In this document: positions 52,899 to 61,109 of the stretch, one piece after another
How positions within the stretch are numbered: the stretch's first letter is position 1
Layout of the letters: each line of letters begins with the position of its first letter
Origin: CAZJCK01 sp964544635
GTDB lineage: Bacteria; Zixibacteria; MSB-5A5; GN15; FEB-12
DNA: 61,109 bases
Direction of reading: 5' to 3'
Assembly: GCA_964544635.1 (NCBI GenBank)
Contig: CAZJCK010000009.1
Span: 1 to 61,109, forward strand
Notes under the pieces: generated by a model
What the model saw: the letters and a program-made list of their open reading frames with translations, nothing else
Told to the model about the DNA's origin: nothing
The model's database searches: none
Position numbers and translations under genes: made by a program

Positions 52899-54182
52899 CT
52901 ACCGGTAGGGGCAGCCGTTGCCGTTGAGGTGTCGTTCAAAGTCATCGCCCCAGTGTTCGAGGGCGCTCTGCAGCGGCTCCATGGCGCCCGGCGCGAGGGC
53001 GCAGAAAGTGTTTCCGGGGCCGAGCCACTTGGTTACATCCTTGAGTCGCGCAATGTCGTCGTTGCTGCCGCGACCCATTTCGAGGGCGCCGAGTATCCTG
53101 GCGGCCCACGGCAGGCCGTCGCGACAGGGCGTGCACCAGCCGCACGACTCCTGCGCGAAGAATTTCTCGAGGTTTTCGCACATACCAACCACGCAGGTTT
53201 GGTCGTCGAGAATTATCAGGGTGCCGGTACCGAGGCGGGTACCGATCTTCATGCAGGTGCCAAAGTCCATGCTGGTATCGAGTTGATCGACAGTCATGAA
53301 GTCGGTGGAGGCGCCGCCGGGCAGGAAGCCCTTGAGTTTTAAACCGTCTCGCATCCCGCCGGCATGCTCCTCGATGATCTCTCGCGCTGTTACGCCGAGT
53401 GGCAGCTCCCACAACCCGGGGTTGTTGGCCTTGCCGCTGACACCGTACAGCTTGGTGCCTCCCTCCTCGTCGCTTGCGCTGAGGTTCTGGTACCAGTCGA
53501 CGCCGTGGGCAAGGATGTGCGGCACGTTGCAGAGGGTCTCGATATTGTTGACGATCGTCGGCTTGCCCCACAGGCCGGAGACTTGCGGATACGGCGGCTT
53601 GGCCCTCGGGATAGCACGTTTACCTTCGAGCGCATTGAGCAGGCCGGTCTCTTCACCGCACATGTAACGCCCGGCGCTGGCATGGACATACAGATCGAAG
53701 TCGAACCCCGAGCCGAGAATGTTCTTACCGAGCAGACCCTGGTCGTACGCCTCGCTGATGGCCTGCTCCATCCGTTCGGTCGACAGGTGGTAGGCCCAGC
53801 GAATGAAGACATAGCCGATGGTTGCGCCGATAGCGTAGCCGGAGAGTATCATACCCTCGACAAGCTGGTGCGGGTCACCCTCCATGAGGAGGCGGTCTTT
53901 GAACGTGCCCGGCTCCATTTCGTCACCGTTGGCGACGATGTATTTCGGCGACGGCGCATCGTCGCCCATCGGCACGAAACTCCACTTCATGCCGGCGTTG
54001 AACCCGGCGCCGCCTCGACCCTTGAGGTTGGCATCCTTAACTTTCCCCTGCACCTCTTCCGGCTCCATCTTGCCGAGCACTTTGTGAACGGCGTCGTAGC
54101 CGCCGGTCTTCTGGTATTCGGCGAGTGAGACGTAGCCCCGGTCGGGCTTGATATTCCTGGTCAGCGGCTTGTTGTTACTCAT
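52899..54182 (-). CDS. nuoF: NADH-quinone oxidoreductase subunit F
   Basis: A 427-aa flavoprotein that oxidises NADH. The FMN/NADH loop is GRGGAGFNAGMKWSF (about residue 51), SAGRYMCGEETGLLNALEGK is the second conserved stretch, and the N3 4Fe-4S cluster is held by ESCGWCTPCRDGLPW and the later FCALAPG Cys. It overlaps nuoE by 4 bp and lies 12 bp from nuoG. Confidence 0.97.
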   Translation of the reverse strand: MSNNKPLTRNIKPDRGYVSLAEYQKTGGYDAVHKVLGKMEPEEVQGKVKDANLKGRGGAGFNAGMKWSFVPMGDDAPSPKYIVANGDEMEPGTFKDRLLMEGDPHQLVEGMILSGYAIGATIGYVFIRWAYHLSTERMEQAISEAYDQGLLGKNILGSGFDFDLYVHASAGRYMCGEETGLLNALEGKRAIPRAKPPYPQVSGLWGKPTIVNNIETLCNVPHILAHGVDWYQNLSASDEEGGTKLYGVSGKANNPGLWELPLGVTAREIIEEHAGGMRDGLKLKGFLPGGASTDFMTVDQLDTSMDFGTCMKIGTRLGTGTLIILDDQTCVVGMCENLEKFFAQESCGWCTPCRDGLPWAARILGALEMGRGSNDDIARLKDVTKWLGPGNTFCALAPGAMEPLQSALEHWGDDFERHLNGNGCPYR

Positions 54183-54652
54183 GCCCCGCCTACCTCTTTC
54201 AGGATTTCATCGACGCGATCGTTGGTCAGTTTGCCGTAGGTGGTGGTACCGACGATCATGGCCGGGGCCTGATCGCACAAACCGATGCAGGGGATCGGCA
54301 GCAGGGTGAACCTCTTGTCGTCGGTGGTCTGGCCGAAGTCAATACCGAGGCGGGATTTGAGATGGGCCACAATGTCGTCGTAGCCCTCGATCCAGCAGGA
54401 GACGGAATCGCATACCAGAATGACGTGCTTGCCCACCGGCTGGCGGAAGATCAGGTTGTAGAAAGTGGCGACGCTGTCGAGTTCTTCGCGGGACATGTCA
54501 AGGTAATCGGCGACATCGGCAATACCGTCGTCATCCACCCAGCCGTCGCGATGTTTCTGCACAATCTTGAGGGCGCCGATGCAGGCGGCTTGCCTGGTCG
54601 GTACGTGCTGCAACTCAGCGTCGATTGCTTTCTTTTCGTGTTCGCTCAGCAT
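54179..54652 (-). CDS. nuoE: NADH-quinone oxidoreductase subunit E
   Basis: A 157-aa subunit with the thioredoxin-like 2Fe-2S fold. The cluster N1a ligands are two cysteines in LVCDSVSCWIEGYD and two in IPCIGLCDQAPAM. The N-terminal helical part (ALKIVQKHRDGWVDDDGIAD) is the usual one. It forms the NADH module with F and G. Confidence 0.97.
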   Translation of the reverse strand: MLSEHEKKAIDAELQHVPTRQAACIGALKIVQKHRDGWVDDDGIADVADYLDMSREELDSVATFYNLIFRQPVGKHVILVCDSVSCWIEGYDDIVAHLKSRLGIDFGQTTDDKRFTLLPIPCIGLCDQAPAMIVGTTTYGKLTNDRVDEILKEVGGA

Positions 54653-54663
54653 ACTTCTTTCGT

Positions 54664-56430
54664 TCAGCGGTCTACGTCCGCGAGGACAAAATCAACACTT
54701 CCCAGTATGGCCAGCAGGTCGGCGACCGACTGGCCCTTGCTTATCATGGGCACCATCTGCATGTGGGGGAACGAGGGTGCGCGGATGCGTGTACGGTACG
54801 ACGTGGTGTGGTGGTCGCTGATCACGTAGTAACCGTTGTTGCCTTTGCTTGCTTCGACAGCGGCAAAACTTTCGCCGGCCGGCATGACCGGCCCCCAGCT
54901 GACATTGAGGAAGTGGTTGATCAGGGTTTCAATGTCGTGCATGGTGCGATCCTTGATGGGCGGCGTGGTCCGCGGATGGCGCGACTTGTAGTCGCCTTCC
55001 GGCATGTTGTCGGCACACTGCCTGATTATTCTCAGGCTCTGGCGCATCTCTTCGATACGCACCTCGGCGCGGGCGTAGCAGTCGCCGGCGACAGCGGTTG
55101 GAATGTCGAATTCAAACTGGTCGTAGCCGGAGTAGGGTCGTGCCTTGCGCCAGTCAAAATCGAGTCCGGTGGCGCGCAGCCCCGGCCCGGTGATCGACCA
55201 CTCGATCGCTTCCTCGGTATTGTAGGCGCCGATTCCGACAGTGCGCCCCTTCAAGATGTGGTTCTTCATGACCAGGTTGTCGTATTCGTCCAGGCGCGGG
55301 GGCAGGTAGTCGACAAAGTCGTGCACCAGCTTGTCCCAGCCTTCGGGAAGGTCGTCGGCGACACCGCCGATGCGGAACCAGTTGGGGTGCATGCGGTCGC
55401 CGCAGATCGATTCAATGATCTTGAGGATTCGTTCACGATCGTTGAACATATAAAAGACCGGTGAAAGGGCGCCGACATCCTGCGCAAACGTCCCATACCA
55501 GACAAGGTGGCTGGCGATACGAAACAGTTCACACAGCATGATGCGAATGACCTTCGCTCGATCGGGCACCTCGATGCCGGCCAGCCGTTCGACCGCCAGG
55601 CAGTACGGCAGGTTATTCATGACGCCGCCGAGGTAGTCGATGCGGTCGGTGTACGGTATGTAAGTGTGCCATGACTGCCGTTCACCCATCTTCTCGGCGC
55701 CTCGGTGGTGGAAACCGATATCGGGAACGGTGTCGACTATCTGTTCACCGTCGAGCTGGAGAATCATGCGCAGGACACCATGGGTACCGGGATGCTGCGG
55801 CCCGAGATTGAGGAACATGAACTCGGAGGTTTCGGACTCGCGCTCCATCCCCCACTCTTCCGGCTTGAACTGGAGGGCGGCATGCTCTTTATCGCGCTTT
55901 TCGTCGGGCAACTGGTACGGCCCCATCTCGGTCGCGCGGGCGGGATGTTCCTTGCGCAATGGGTGGCCTTCCCACGTGCGCGGCATAAGAATGCGGTACA
56001 GGTGCGGATGACCGTCGAATGACACCCCGAACATGTCCCACACTTCGCGTTCGTACCAGCTTGCCGACGGCCAGATGTCGGTGATGGTCGGCAGCGACGG
56101 TTGGTCGCCTTTGAGCGGTGTCTTCACGCGCAGGTCGGTATTGCGGTCGACGGATATCAGGTGGTAAACGACGGTGAAATCCGACTGCGGCTGGTCGCCG
56201 CGATGGCGACGAAAGCGCTCGTCAATCGCCGTGATATCGTAGAGTATTTTGTACGGCCGGTCGATGCCGTGCTTGAGAAATCGCATCGCCGGTCCGATCT
56301 GTTCGGGCGCTACCCAGACGGTGTCGATGTTGTCGGCAGTCGTCTGCTCGCACAGAACAGCGCCGTTAAGACGCTGCTTGAGTTCGTCAATCGGGGTGGG
56401 CGGTGAGGCTGTAGTCGGTTCTGGAGTCAC
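54664..56430 (-). CDS. nuoCD: NADH-quinone oxidoreductase subunit C/D fusion
   Basis: A 588-aa fusion. The C part (30 kDa family) has IWPSASWYEREVWDMFGVSF and RTWEGHPLRKEHPAR, ending near residue 180. The D part (49 kDa family) starts about residue 200 with LGPQHPGTHGVLRMILQLDG, binds quinone near its N-terminal loop, and ends with the family-typical VLADVDR. Fused C/D is also known in enterobacteria. The start is GTG at 56430 with no strong ribosome site; no other in-frame start lies nearby. Confidence 0.96.
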   Translation of the reverse strand: MTPEPTTASPPTPIDELKQRLNGAVLCEQTTADNIDTVWVAPEQIGPAMRFLKHGIDRPYKILYDITAIDERFRRHRGDQPQSDFTVVYHLISVDRNTDLRVKTPLKGDQPSLPTITDIWPSASWYEREVWDMFGVSFDGHPHLYRILMPRTWEGHPLRKEHPARATEMGPYQLPDEKRDKEHAALQFKPEEWGMERESETSEFMFLNLGPQHPGTHGVLRMILQLDGEQIVDTVPDIGFHHRGAEKMGERQSWHTYIPYTDRIDYLGGVMNNLPYCLAVERLAGIEVPDRAKVIRIMLCELFRIASHLVWYGTFAQDVGALSPVFYMFNDRERILKIIESICGDRMHPNWFRIGGVADDLPEGWDKLVHDFVDYLPPRLDEYDNLVMKNHILKGRTVGIGAYNTEEAIEWSITGPGLRATGLDFDWRKARPYSGYDQFEFDIPTAVAGDCYARAEVRIEEMRQSLRIIRQCADNMPEGDYKSRHPRTTPPIKDRTMHDIETLINHFLNVSWGPVMPAGESFAAVEASKGNNGYYVISDHHTTSYRTRIRAPSFPHMQMVPMISKGQSVADLLAILGSVDFVLADVDR

Positions 56431-56452
56431 AGGTTCAGTCGGTTTCAGTTGG

Positions 56453-57085
56453 TTAGAGTTTATCGGGGGTTCGCAGGTTGGTAGTCTTTATTCGTTGTTC
56501 GCGCTTCTTGTCGCGCATCGACGGCGGCGCCTGGCGCACTACACCCTGATCGCCGACAGTCCAGCTGAGGGGACGTTTCTCTTTGCCGACCGCCTGTTGC
56601 AGCAGGGTGAGGCCTTCCATGAACGTTTCCGGTCGCGGCGGGCAGCCGGGGACATACAGGTCGACCGGGAGAAACTTGTCGACACCCTGTACCACACTGT
56701 AGATATCGTACATGCCGCCGGAGTTGGCGCACGAGCCCATCGAAATGACCCAGCGAGGCTCCATCATCTGGTCGTACAGCCGCTGGATTATCGGCGCCAT
56801 TTTCATGAAGACAGTGCCGGCAATGACCATGACGTCGGCCTCGCGCGGCGTACCACGGATAACCTCGGCGCCGAAGCGAGCGATGTCGTACCGGCTGGTC
56901 AGGCTGGTGGCCATCTCGACATAGCAGCAGGACAGGCCGAAGTTGAACGGCCAGAGGGAGTTCTTGCGTCCCCACGCAATCAGGTCCTGCAGTCGCGACA
57001 TGAGTATCGACTTCTGGACCGTATCCTGAAACGACTGGTCGGAGAGTTCCCGTACCGGCTCGGTATGGCGCTGGTTCATCGTCAT
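56453..57085 (-). CDS. nuoB: NADH-quinone oxidoreductase subunit B
   Basis: A 210-aa subunit carrying the terminal 4Fe-4S cluster N2. Ligands are the CC pair in FGLSCCYVEMA, a Cys in SMGSCANSGGMY and the Cys in VPGCPPRPE. I chose the ATG at 57085: it overlaps the nuoA stop (ATGA) and has GGAGG nine bases upstream. About 35 C-terminal residues (MRDKKREQRIKTTNLR) are a basic tail. Confidence 0.97.
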   Translation of the reverse strand: MTMNQRHTEPVRELSDQSFQDTVQKSILMSRLQDLIAWGRKNSLWPFNFGLSCCYVEMATSLTSRYDIARFGAEVIRGTPREADVMVIAGTVFMKMAPIIQRLYDQMMEPRWVISMGSCANSGGMYDIYSVVQGVDKFLPVDLYVPGCPPRPETFMEGLTLLQQAVGKEKRPLSWTVGDQGVVRQAPPSMRDKKREQRIKTTNLRTPDKL

Positions 57086-57489
57086 TGGTGTCGTCCTCCG
57101 CTGCGCAGCAGGGCGCGCATTTCCTGGCGCATCCAGTCGAGCGCCCCCATGCGCCATTCGTAGATCAGGCCAACCACGAGTATGGCCGTAAAGACCAGCA
57201 GGCCGATATAGCCGGTCCAGCCGACCTCGACGGCGCCGATTGCCCAGGCAAAAATGAAGACAACTTCCAGGTCGAAGATGACGAACAGCATGGCAATCAG
57301 GTAAAAGCTGGCCGAGAAACGTACCCGCGCAGAGCCGGTGATGCGTATGCCGGACTCGTATGGATCGTTGGTTTCACGGTCGGTGTGTCGCTGGCCCAGC
57401 AGGTAGGACAGGCCGTACATGACACCGAGAACAAACAGCGCCCCGCCGGTATAGACCAGGAAGGGCAGGTATGTTGACAGCTCGGGTAT
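57082..57489 (-). CDS. nuoA: NADH-quinone oxidoreductase subunit A, apparent ATA start
   Basis: About 135 aa, three helices. The family core (YESGIRITGSARVRFSASFY, then AMLFVIFDLEVVFIFAWAI) is clear. The first ordinary start, ATG at 57420, would remove most of helix 1. Upstream the frame is open back to a stop at about 57513 and contains no ATG, GTG or TTG. A perfect GGAGG (57501-57497) lies seven bases before an ATA (57489-57487), and reading from there gives a normal N terminus, xPELSTYLPFLVYTGGALF. I therefore place the start at ATA; a sequencing error of ATG is equally possible. The stop overlaps nuoB. Confidence 0.9.
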   Translation of the reverse strand: MPELSTYLPFLVYTGGALFVLGVMYGLSYLLGQRHTDRETNDPYESGIRITGSARVRFSASFYLIAMLFVIFDLEVVFIFAWAIGAVEVGWTGYIGLLVFTAILVVGLIYEWRMGALDWMRQEMRALLRSGGRHQ

Positions 57490-57556
57490 GGCGCTACCTC
57501 CTACAGGGATTCAGGACAGGTTGGCGTGGGCCAACAGTTTCGGTTGGTAGGTTCAG

Positions 57557-57790
57557 CTAAGCGCGATCCTGCACCGATGTCACGCCCTTCTGCGATGCGC
57601 AGTGGGCGCTGCAGAAAAAAGTGTGATCGGCCTCGACACCGTGGCCGACAATGCGAACACCGCAGTTGGCGCAGGTCGGCGCGAGCGCCGAGATGGCGCA
57701 CTCGAAACAGTCGAATACGTGGGTTTCGTCATTCTTTACAACTTGAAACGATTTATCATATGCATTTCCGCAAACTTCACATTCAGCCAT
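57557..57790 (-). CDS. Small Cys-rich zinc-binding protein
   Basis: A 77-aa soluble protein with two or three zinc-ribbon-like pairs: CEVCGNAYD at the start, CFEC, CANCGVRIVGHGVE, and CSAHCASQ. I recognise the pattern (YDKSF, HVFDCFECAI, CANCG, HGVE) from conserved hypothetical proteins found in many phyla; no function is established, although metallothionein-like names occur. A good GAGGAG ribosome site precedes the ATG. It is directly upstream of nuoA on the same strand (67-bp gap) and may share its transcript. Confidence 0.85.
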   Translation of the reverse strand: MAECEVCGNAYDKSFQVVKNDETHVFDCFECAISALAPTCANCGVRIVGHGVEADHTFFCSAHCASQKGVTSVQDRA

Positions 57791-57832
57791 TGTCTGCTCC
57801 TCTCAAGAGTGATGTGTTGTTCAGCTTCAGGA

Positions 57833-58021
57833 TCAGGTATAACTTTCCGCCATACCGCTTTCGGGAGTTGGAAACTCCGGTTCTTCTGATATGCCTTGGT
57901 TTTCGCTATTCGTGTTTGATGTCAGCAACCAGAGCAACCCGACGATGACGAGAACTGCGAAGACCGCCAGCTTACAGCATGACGTTGCTACCGAATAGCC
58001 AAAACTCTTGTCGTTATTCAC
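57833..58021 (-). CDS. Possible small single-helix membrane protein
   Basis: A 62-codon frame starting with GTG at 58021. It encodes a short basic N terminus, one hydrophobic helix (LAVFAVLVIVGLLWLLTS) and an acidic tail (EEPEFPTPESG). The layout is protein-like and the gene would lie 42 bp upstream of the zinc-binding protein. The ribosome site is weak (AAGGTGG, about 10 bases away), and I recognise no family, so it is tentative. Confidence 0.4.
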   Translation of the reverse strand: MNNDKSFGYSVATSCCKLAVFAVLVIVGLLWLLTSNTNSENQGISEEPEFPTPESGMAESYT

Positions 58022-58296
58022 GTTCGTTTCACCACCTTACAACAGTTTGTGATTAACGCGACGCAACTCGCCGCCCGTCACAGAAAGTGGCAAAAACCAT
58101 GCCGTTGACTGCAACGCGCCGGTTAAGCTGATCGCGCGCAGGCATATAGCGGGAGAGGACGAAATCAGGCCCGGTGGCGACAGTCGTCGTGGTTACATCG
58201 CCATGTGCACATTTGGAACGGGCTGTGTGAAGGGCGTGGTTCGTCGTACGGCCTGTGTCACGATTCAGGCGAACGCAACAAGAGCGGCTTCAGTGG

Positions 58297-59400
58297 TCAG
58301 CTGCTACTCTTGGCGGCGCGACGACGGTAAGTCGTCAGATGCCGGGTCGTAATCACCGCAATGGTGAGCGCGGTGAGCGGAATTACAAAGCCGAGCATCG
58401 CCCAGCGGAACATATGAAGCGCCTCATGACCCATGGCATCGAGGATCAAGAAAGCAAGGTAGGCGGCATAGTAGAAGAAGAAGACACCTCCCTCCCACCG
58501 GGAGATTTTGTAGCCGGTGAAGAAGATCGGGAGGCAGACCACGGCGGTAGCCACCAGGAGGGGAATGTCGAAGGTGAGCACGTGCGGGGCCACTGTCAGT
58601 TCACCGGCGGTCAGGACGGCTATGCCAAGTACAGCTGAGATGTTATAGATACTGCTGCCGATGATATTGCCCACGGCGATGTCCTGCTGGTTCTTCATGG
58701 CCGCCAGAATGGAAGTGACGACTTCGGGCAGCGAGGTGCCGAGGGCCACGACCGTCAGGCCGATGAACAGCTCACTGAGGCCCAGAGCAGCGGCTATCGT
58801 CTGTGCCCCTTCAACGGTCCAGTGTGACCCCAGCATGAGGCCGCCAATGCCGATCAGCAGCAGCAGGCCGGCAATGAAATAGGCTTTGCCCGATCGATCA
58901 ATCTCTTCCTTGAAATGTTCTTCATACTCGGTCACGATTTCGATGGACTCGCGACGCGACAGCCAGGCGGCAAGGAGTGTATAGGCGACGGCCAGACTGA
59001 TAAGGATGATACCGTCGATGCCGCTGATGACACCGTCCAGAGCCACCACCGCGACGGCGCCGGACAAGCCGATGAGGATGGGGACATCGATTCGCACGAT
59101 CTGCTGAGCCACCACGATCGGCGCAATTATGGCCGACAGCCCGAGGATAAACAGGATGTTGAAGATATTGCTGCCGACGAGGTTGCCGAGGGCAATGTCG
59201 GAGGCATCTTTGAGACCGGCGAAGACAACCACTGCGATTTCCGGCGCCGAGGTGCCCACCGCCACTACCGTCAGCCCGACCACGAGCGGTGATATGCCAA
59301 ACAGGGCGGAGAGGCGCAAGGCGCCGCGCAGCACCAGGTCGGCAGCTCCCAGCAGGATCGCAATGCCGGCGACGAGCTGTAGAATTGTCAGTAGAGTCAT
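58297..59400 (-). CDS. CaCA-family calcium/sodium antiporter (YrbG-like)
   Basis: A 367-aa inner-membrane protein with ten or eleven helices arranged as an inverted repeat. Each half carries the alpha-repeat signature: GTSAPEIAVVVFAGLK with GNLVGSNIFNILFILG, and GTSLPEVVTSILAAMK with GNIIGSSIYNISAVLG. These residues bind the cations. A charged loop (EYEEHFKEEIDRSG) joins the halves. Exchange of Ca2+ for Na+ or H+ is the family role. Confidence 0.95.
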   Translation of the reverse strand: MTLLTILQLVAGIAILLGAADLVLRGALRLSALFGISPLVVGLTVVAVGTSAPEIAVVVFAGLKDASDIALGNLVGSNIFNILFILGLSAIIAPIVVAQQIVRIDVPILIGLSGAVAVVALDGVISGIDGIILISLAVAYTLLAAWLSRRESIEIVTEYEEHFKEEIDRSGKAYFIAGLLLLIGIGGLMLGSHWTVEGAQTIAAALGLSELFIGLTVVALGTSLPEVVTSILAAMKNQQDIAVGNIIGSSIYNISAVLGIAVLTAGELTVAPHVLTFDIPLLVATAVVCLPIFFTGYKISRWEGGVFFFYYAAYLAFLILDAMGHEALHMFRWAMLGFVIPLTALTIAVITTRHLTTYRRRAAKSSS

Positions 59401-59641
59401 GGTAAGATGCGGGTCATCCGGTTATTGACCACACTCTGGCGTGACCGTCAATCATTCGGATGTGCCTCCTTGCAAGCGTGCATTATTCGTTATCCAACCG
59501 TAACCGCCTCCGGCACCTCCGGTTCCAAAAACCGGGTGGCAGGCTGCTGAATTTGGGCGGTTTCAACCTTGTGCCGTTCAGACCAGGGTTAAATATTACT
59601 GCTGTTGGTCTGGATTCGTGACCTGCGCAAGGAATAAATCT

Positions 59642-60721
59642 ATGGTAAAGTTCATCAAGCGATCATCACATAAAATCGGCCTCAAGCCCGGCAGCGTGGT
59701 GTATGTCGGGGAAAAACGGGAAGAACCGGTAACAATCCGAGTGCTCACCTACCACGCCGAGGACCACCAGGCGCGCACGGCTTCGTCGTTCGCGGAGATC
59801 GCCGATCTGAAGCAGTCTGACCGGCTGACGTGGATCGACGTTGACGGCGTCCATGACACCGATTTGATCTCGCAACTGGAAGAAAGCTTCAGCATCCACC
59901 CGCTGGTGCTCGAGGATATCGTCAATACCGGCCAGCGTCCGAAATTCGAGGACTACACCGACTACATCTTCCTGGTCGCCAAGTCGATTCGACGCAGCCC
60001 GACCGGCCAGTTGTCGACCGAGCAGATCAGCCTGGTGGCCGGGCCGAACTGGCTGATCACGTTCAGCGAGCGCCCCAACGATGTCCTGGCGCCGGTGCGC
60101 GACCGGTTGATCAAGACCATCCCGCGCGTCAGGTTTCTGACCAACGACTACCTGGCGTATGCCCTGCTGGATGCCATTGTCGACAACTATTACTCGGTCT
60201 TTGAGCAGATCGGCGACGAGATCGAGGAATTGGAAGACGATCTGGTGGAACGACCGTCACCGTCTGAACTGATAAAGATCCAGGGCCTGAAGCGCGACCT
60301 GATCTCAATCCGTAAATCAATCTGGCCGATGCGCGAGGCGGTCAACGGTCTGGATCGGAGTGAGAGCACGCTGATTCATAAGGCGACCGTGCCGTACCTG
60401 CGCGATCTGTATGACCATGTCATCCAGGCGATCGACACCGTAGAAACATACCGCGACATGGTGTCGGGCCTGCTCGACATATACCTCTCGAGCGTGAGCA
60501 ATCGTATGAACGAGGTGATGAAGGTGCTGACGATTATCGCCACCATCTTTATCCCGCTCGGCTTCCTGGCCGGGGTATACGGCATGAATTTCGATACCAC
60601 CGCCAGCCGTTACAACCTGCCGGAACTGAGTTTTGCGTACGGTTATCCCTTGTTCTGGCTGGTGGTAGTGCTGATCGGCGGCGGCTTGTTCTGGTTCTTC
60701 CGGCGAAGGGACTGGATCTAA
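59642..60721 (+). CDS. corA: CorA-type magnesium/cobalt transporter
   Basis: A 359-aa channel protein. The N-terminal domain includes LTWIDVDGVHD and HPLVLEDIVNTGQRPKFEDY, the long stalk helix follows, and the last two helices carry the pore signature YGMNF (GVYGMNFDTT). It forms a homopentamer that lets Mg2+ in. The ATG at 59642 has AAGGA eight bases upstream; an upstream GTG lacks this. It ends with a basic FRRRDWI tail. Confidence 0.95.
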   Translation: MVKFIKRSSHKIGLKPGSVVYVGEKREEPVTIRVLTYHAEDHQARTASSFAEIADLKQSDRLTWIDVDGVHDTDLISQLEESFSIHPLVLEDIVNTGQRPKFEDYTDYIFLVAKSIRRSPTGQLSTEQISLVAGPNWLITFSERPNDVLAPVRDRLIKTIPRVRFLTNDYLAYALLDAIVDNYYSVFEQIGDEIEELEDDLVERPSPSELIKIQGLKRDLISIRKSIWPMREAVNGLDRSESTLIHKATVPYLRDLYDHVIQAIDTVETYRDMVSGLLDIYLSSVSNRMNEVMKVLTIIATIFIPLGFLAGVYGMNFDTTASRYNLPELSFAYGYPLFWLVVVLIGGGLFWFFRRRDWI

Positions 60722-60763
60722 GACGACCGACCGGTTGTTGTTGTCTGTAAAGGAGTGAGACAG

Positions 60764-61051
60764 ATGACCCTGGAAGAATTCAAGCAATCACTCGACGCCG
60801 ATTACCCGCCGAAGAATCTCAGTTCACCGTTGACGGCGTTGTGGTATGAGGCCCGCGGCGACTGGAATCGGGCGCACCAGATTGTACAGGACGACAACAG
60901 CGGCGACGCCGCCTGGGTGCACGCCTACCTGCACCGCAAGGAGGGTGACCCGGGCAACGCCCGGTACTGGTACTCGCGCGCCGGGAAGGTGGCGGTGAAC
61001 GGTCCGCTCGAGGCGGAGTGGGCGGCTATTGCCGAACGGTTGCTTGCTTAG
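60764..61051 (+). CDS. Small conserved protein of unknown function
   Basis: A 95-aa soluble protein, MTLEEFKQSLDADYPPKN and WNRAHQIVQDD with HAYLHRKEGDPGNARYWYS. The helix-turn-helix pairs with small/aromatic spacing look like a single TPR-like repeat. I have seen similar conserved hypothetical proteins in several phyla but know no function. The ATG at 60764 has AAAGGAG nine bases upstream. It follows corA by 42 bp in the same direction. Confidence 0.85.
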   Translation: MTLEEFKQSLDADYPPKNLSSPLTALWYEARGDWNRAHQIVQDDNSGDAAWVHAYLHRKEGDPGNARYWYSRAGKVAVNGPLEAEWAAIAERLLA

Positions 61052-61063
61052 GTGGCGGCGCGT

Positions 61064-61109
61064 TTACCGGTCGTAGGAGTCAACCTCTTCCTCGCGGTCG
61101 TCGTCAATT
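61064..61109 (-). CDS. Possible C-terminal end of a minus-strand gene
   Basis: The minus strand from the right edge reads IDDDREEEVDSYDR and a TAA stop at 61066-61064. The acidic tail is protein-like, but 15 codons are too few to identify or be sure of a gene. Confidence 0.25.
   Translation of the reverse strand, partial: IDDDREEEVDSYDR

Noticed and set aside
57520..57535. Hairpin GTTGGC/GCCAAC before nuoA as a terminator
   Set aside because: Short stem, no T-run on either strand; not convincing as a terminator.

Overview
The window looks like chromosomal DNA of an uncultured, moderately GC-rich, respiring Gram-negative bacterium. Outer-membrane beta-barrels, lipoboxes, a C-terminal sorting domain of the PNPFNPTT type, DUF4397 repeats and very many multiheme cytochromes together resemble the Zixibacteria and neighbouring FCB lineages. 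That placement is inferred from protein style only; there is no rRNA or tRNA in the window.

Region 1 (1-18.7 kb) is an electron-transfer island with 85 visible CXXCH haem sites in six genes. Two minus-strand cytochrome c/cytochrome b fusions (19 and 11 c-haems; the first runs off the left edge) look like inner-membrane quinol oxidases. Facing them are a 7-haem cytochrome, an NHL-repeat protein, a hexahaem cytochrome that aligns closely with the Geobacter filament protein OmcS, and then a rho-independent terminator. After the terminator comes a tight gene run: YVTN propeller, outer-membrane beta-barrel with a discoidin-like insert, two CsgG-like proteins, a parvulin-type chaperone/isomerase, a 26-haem cytochrome and a 16-haem cytochrome. 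Read together this is a candidate extracellular electron transfer system: quinol oxidase, periplasmic haem chains, outer-membrane conduit and extracellular cytochrome nanowire. It is the most interesting system here.

Region 2 (18.7-23.8 kb, minus) holds a GNAT acetyltransferase and a surface/adhesion group: a three-repeat DUF4397 protein with a secretion sorting tail, a fasciclin protein, a DUF4397 lipoprotein and a small DUF378 membrane protein. Region 3 (24.0-29.4 kb, plus) is a light-response operon: a CarH/LitR-type B12 photoreceptor repressor, class II photolyase, SRPBCC protein, SDR/DUF2867 protein and DUF523-DUF1722 protein. Three 11-bp direct repeats in the divergent spacer look like its operator.

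Region 4 (29.4-35.3 kb, minus) is a polyphosphate module (Ppx/GppA, Ppk1, SixA, CHAD) plus a propeller lipoprotein that appears to start at CTG. Region 5 (35.5-42.9 kb) has a membrane-bound XRE regulator, a large metalloprotease/PD40/beta-barrel fusion, an Fpg-type glycosylase, a holin-like protein, a DUF72 protein and an aldo/keto reductase.

Region 6 (42.9-57.5 kb, minus) is a complete NDH-1 operon, nuoA-B-CD-E-F-G-H-I-J-K-L-M-N, with C and D fused and nuoA apparently starting at ATA. It would feed quinol to the region 1 quinol oxidases. Region 7 (57.5-61.1 kb) has a small zinc-binding protein, a small membrane protein, a CaCA antiporter, CorA, a small conserved protein and possibly the last codons of a further gene.
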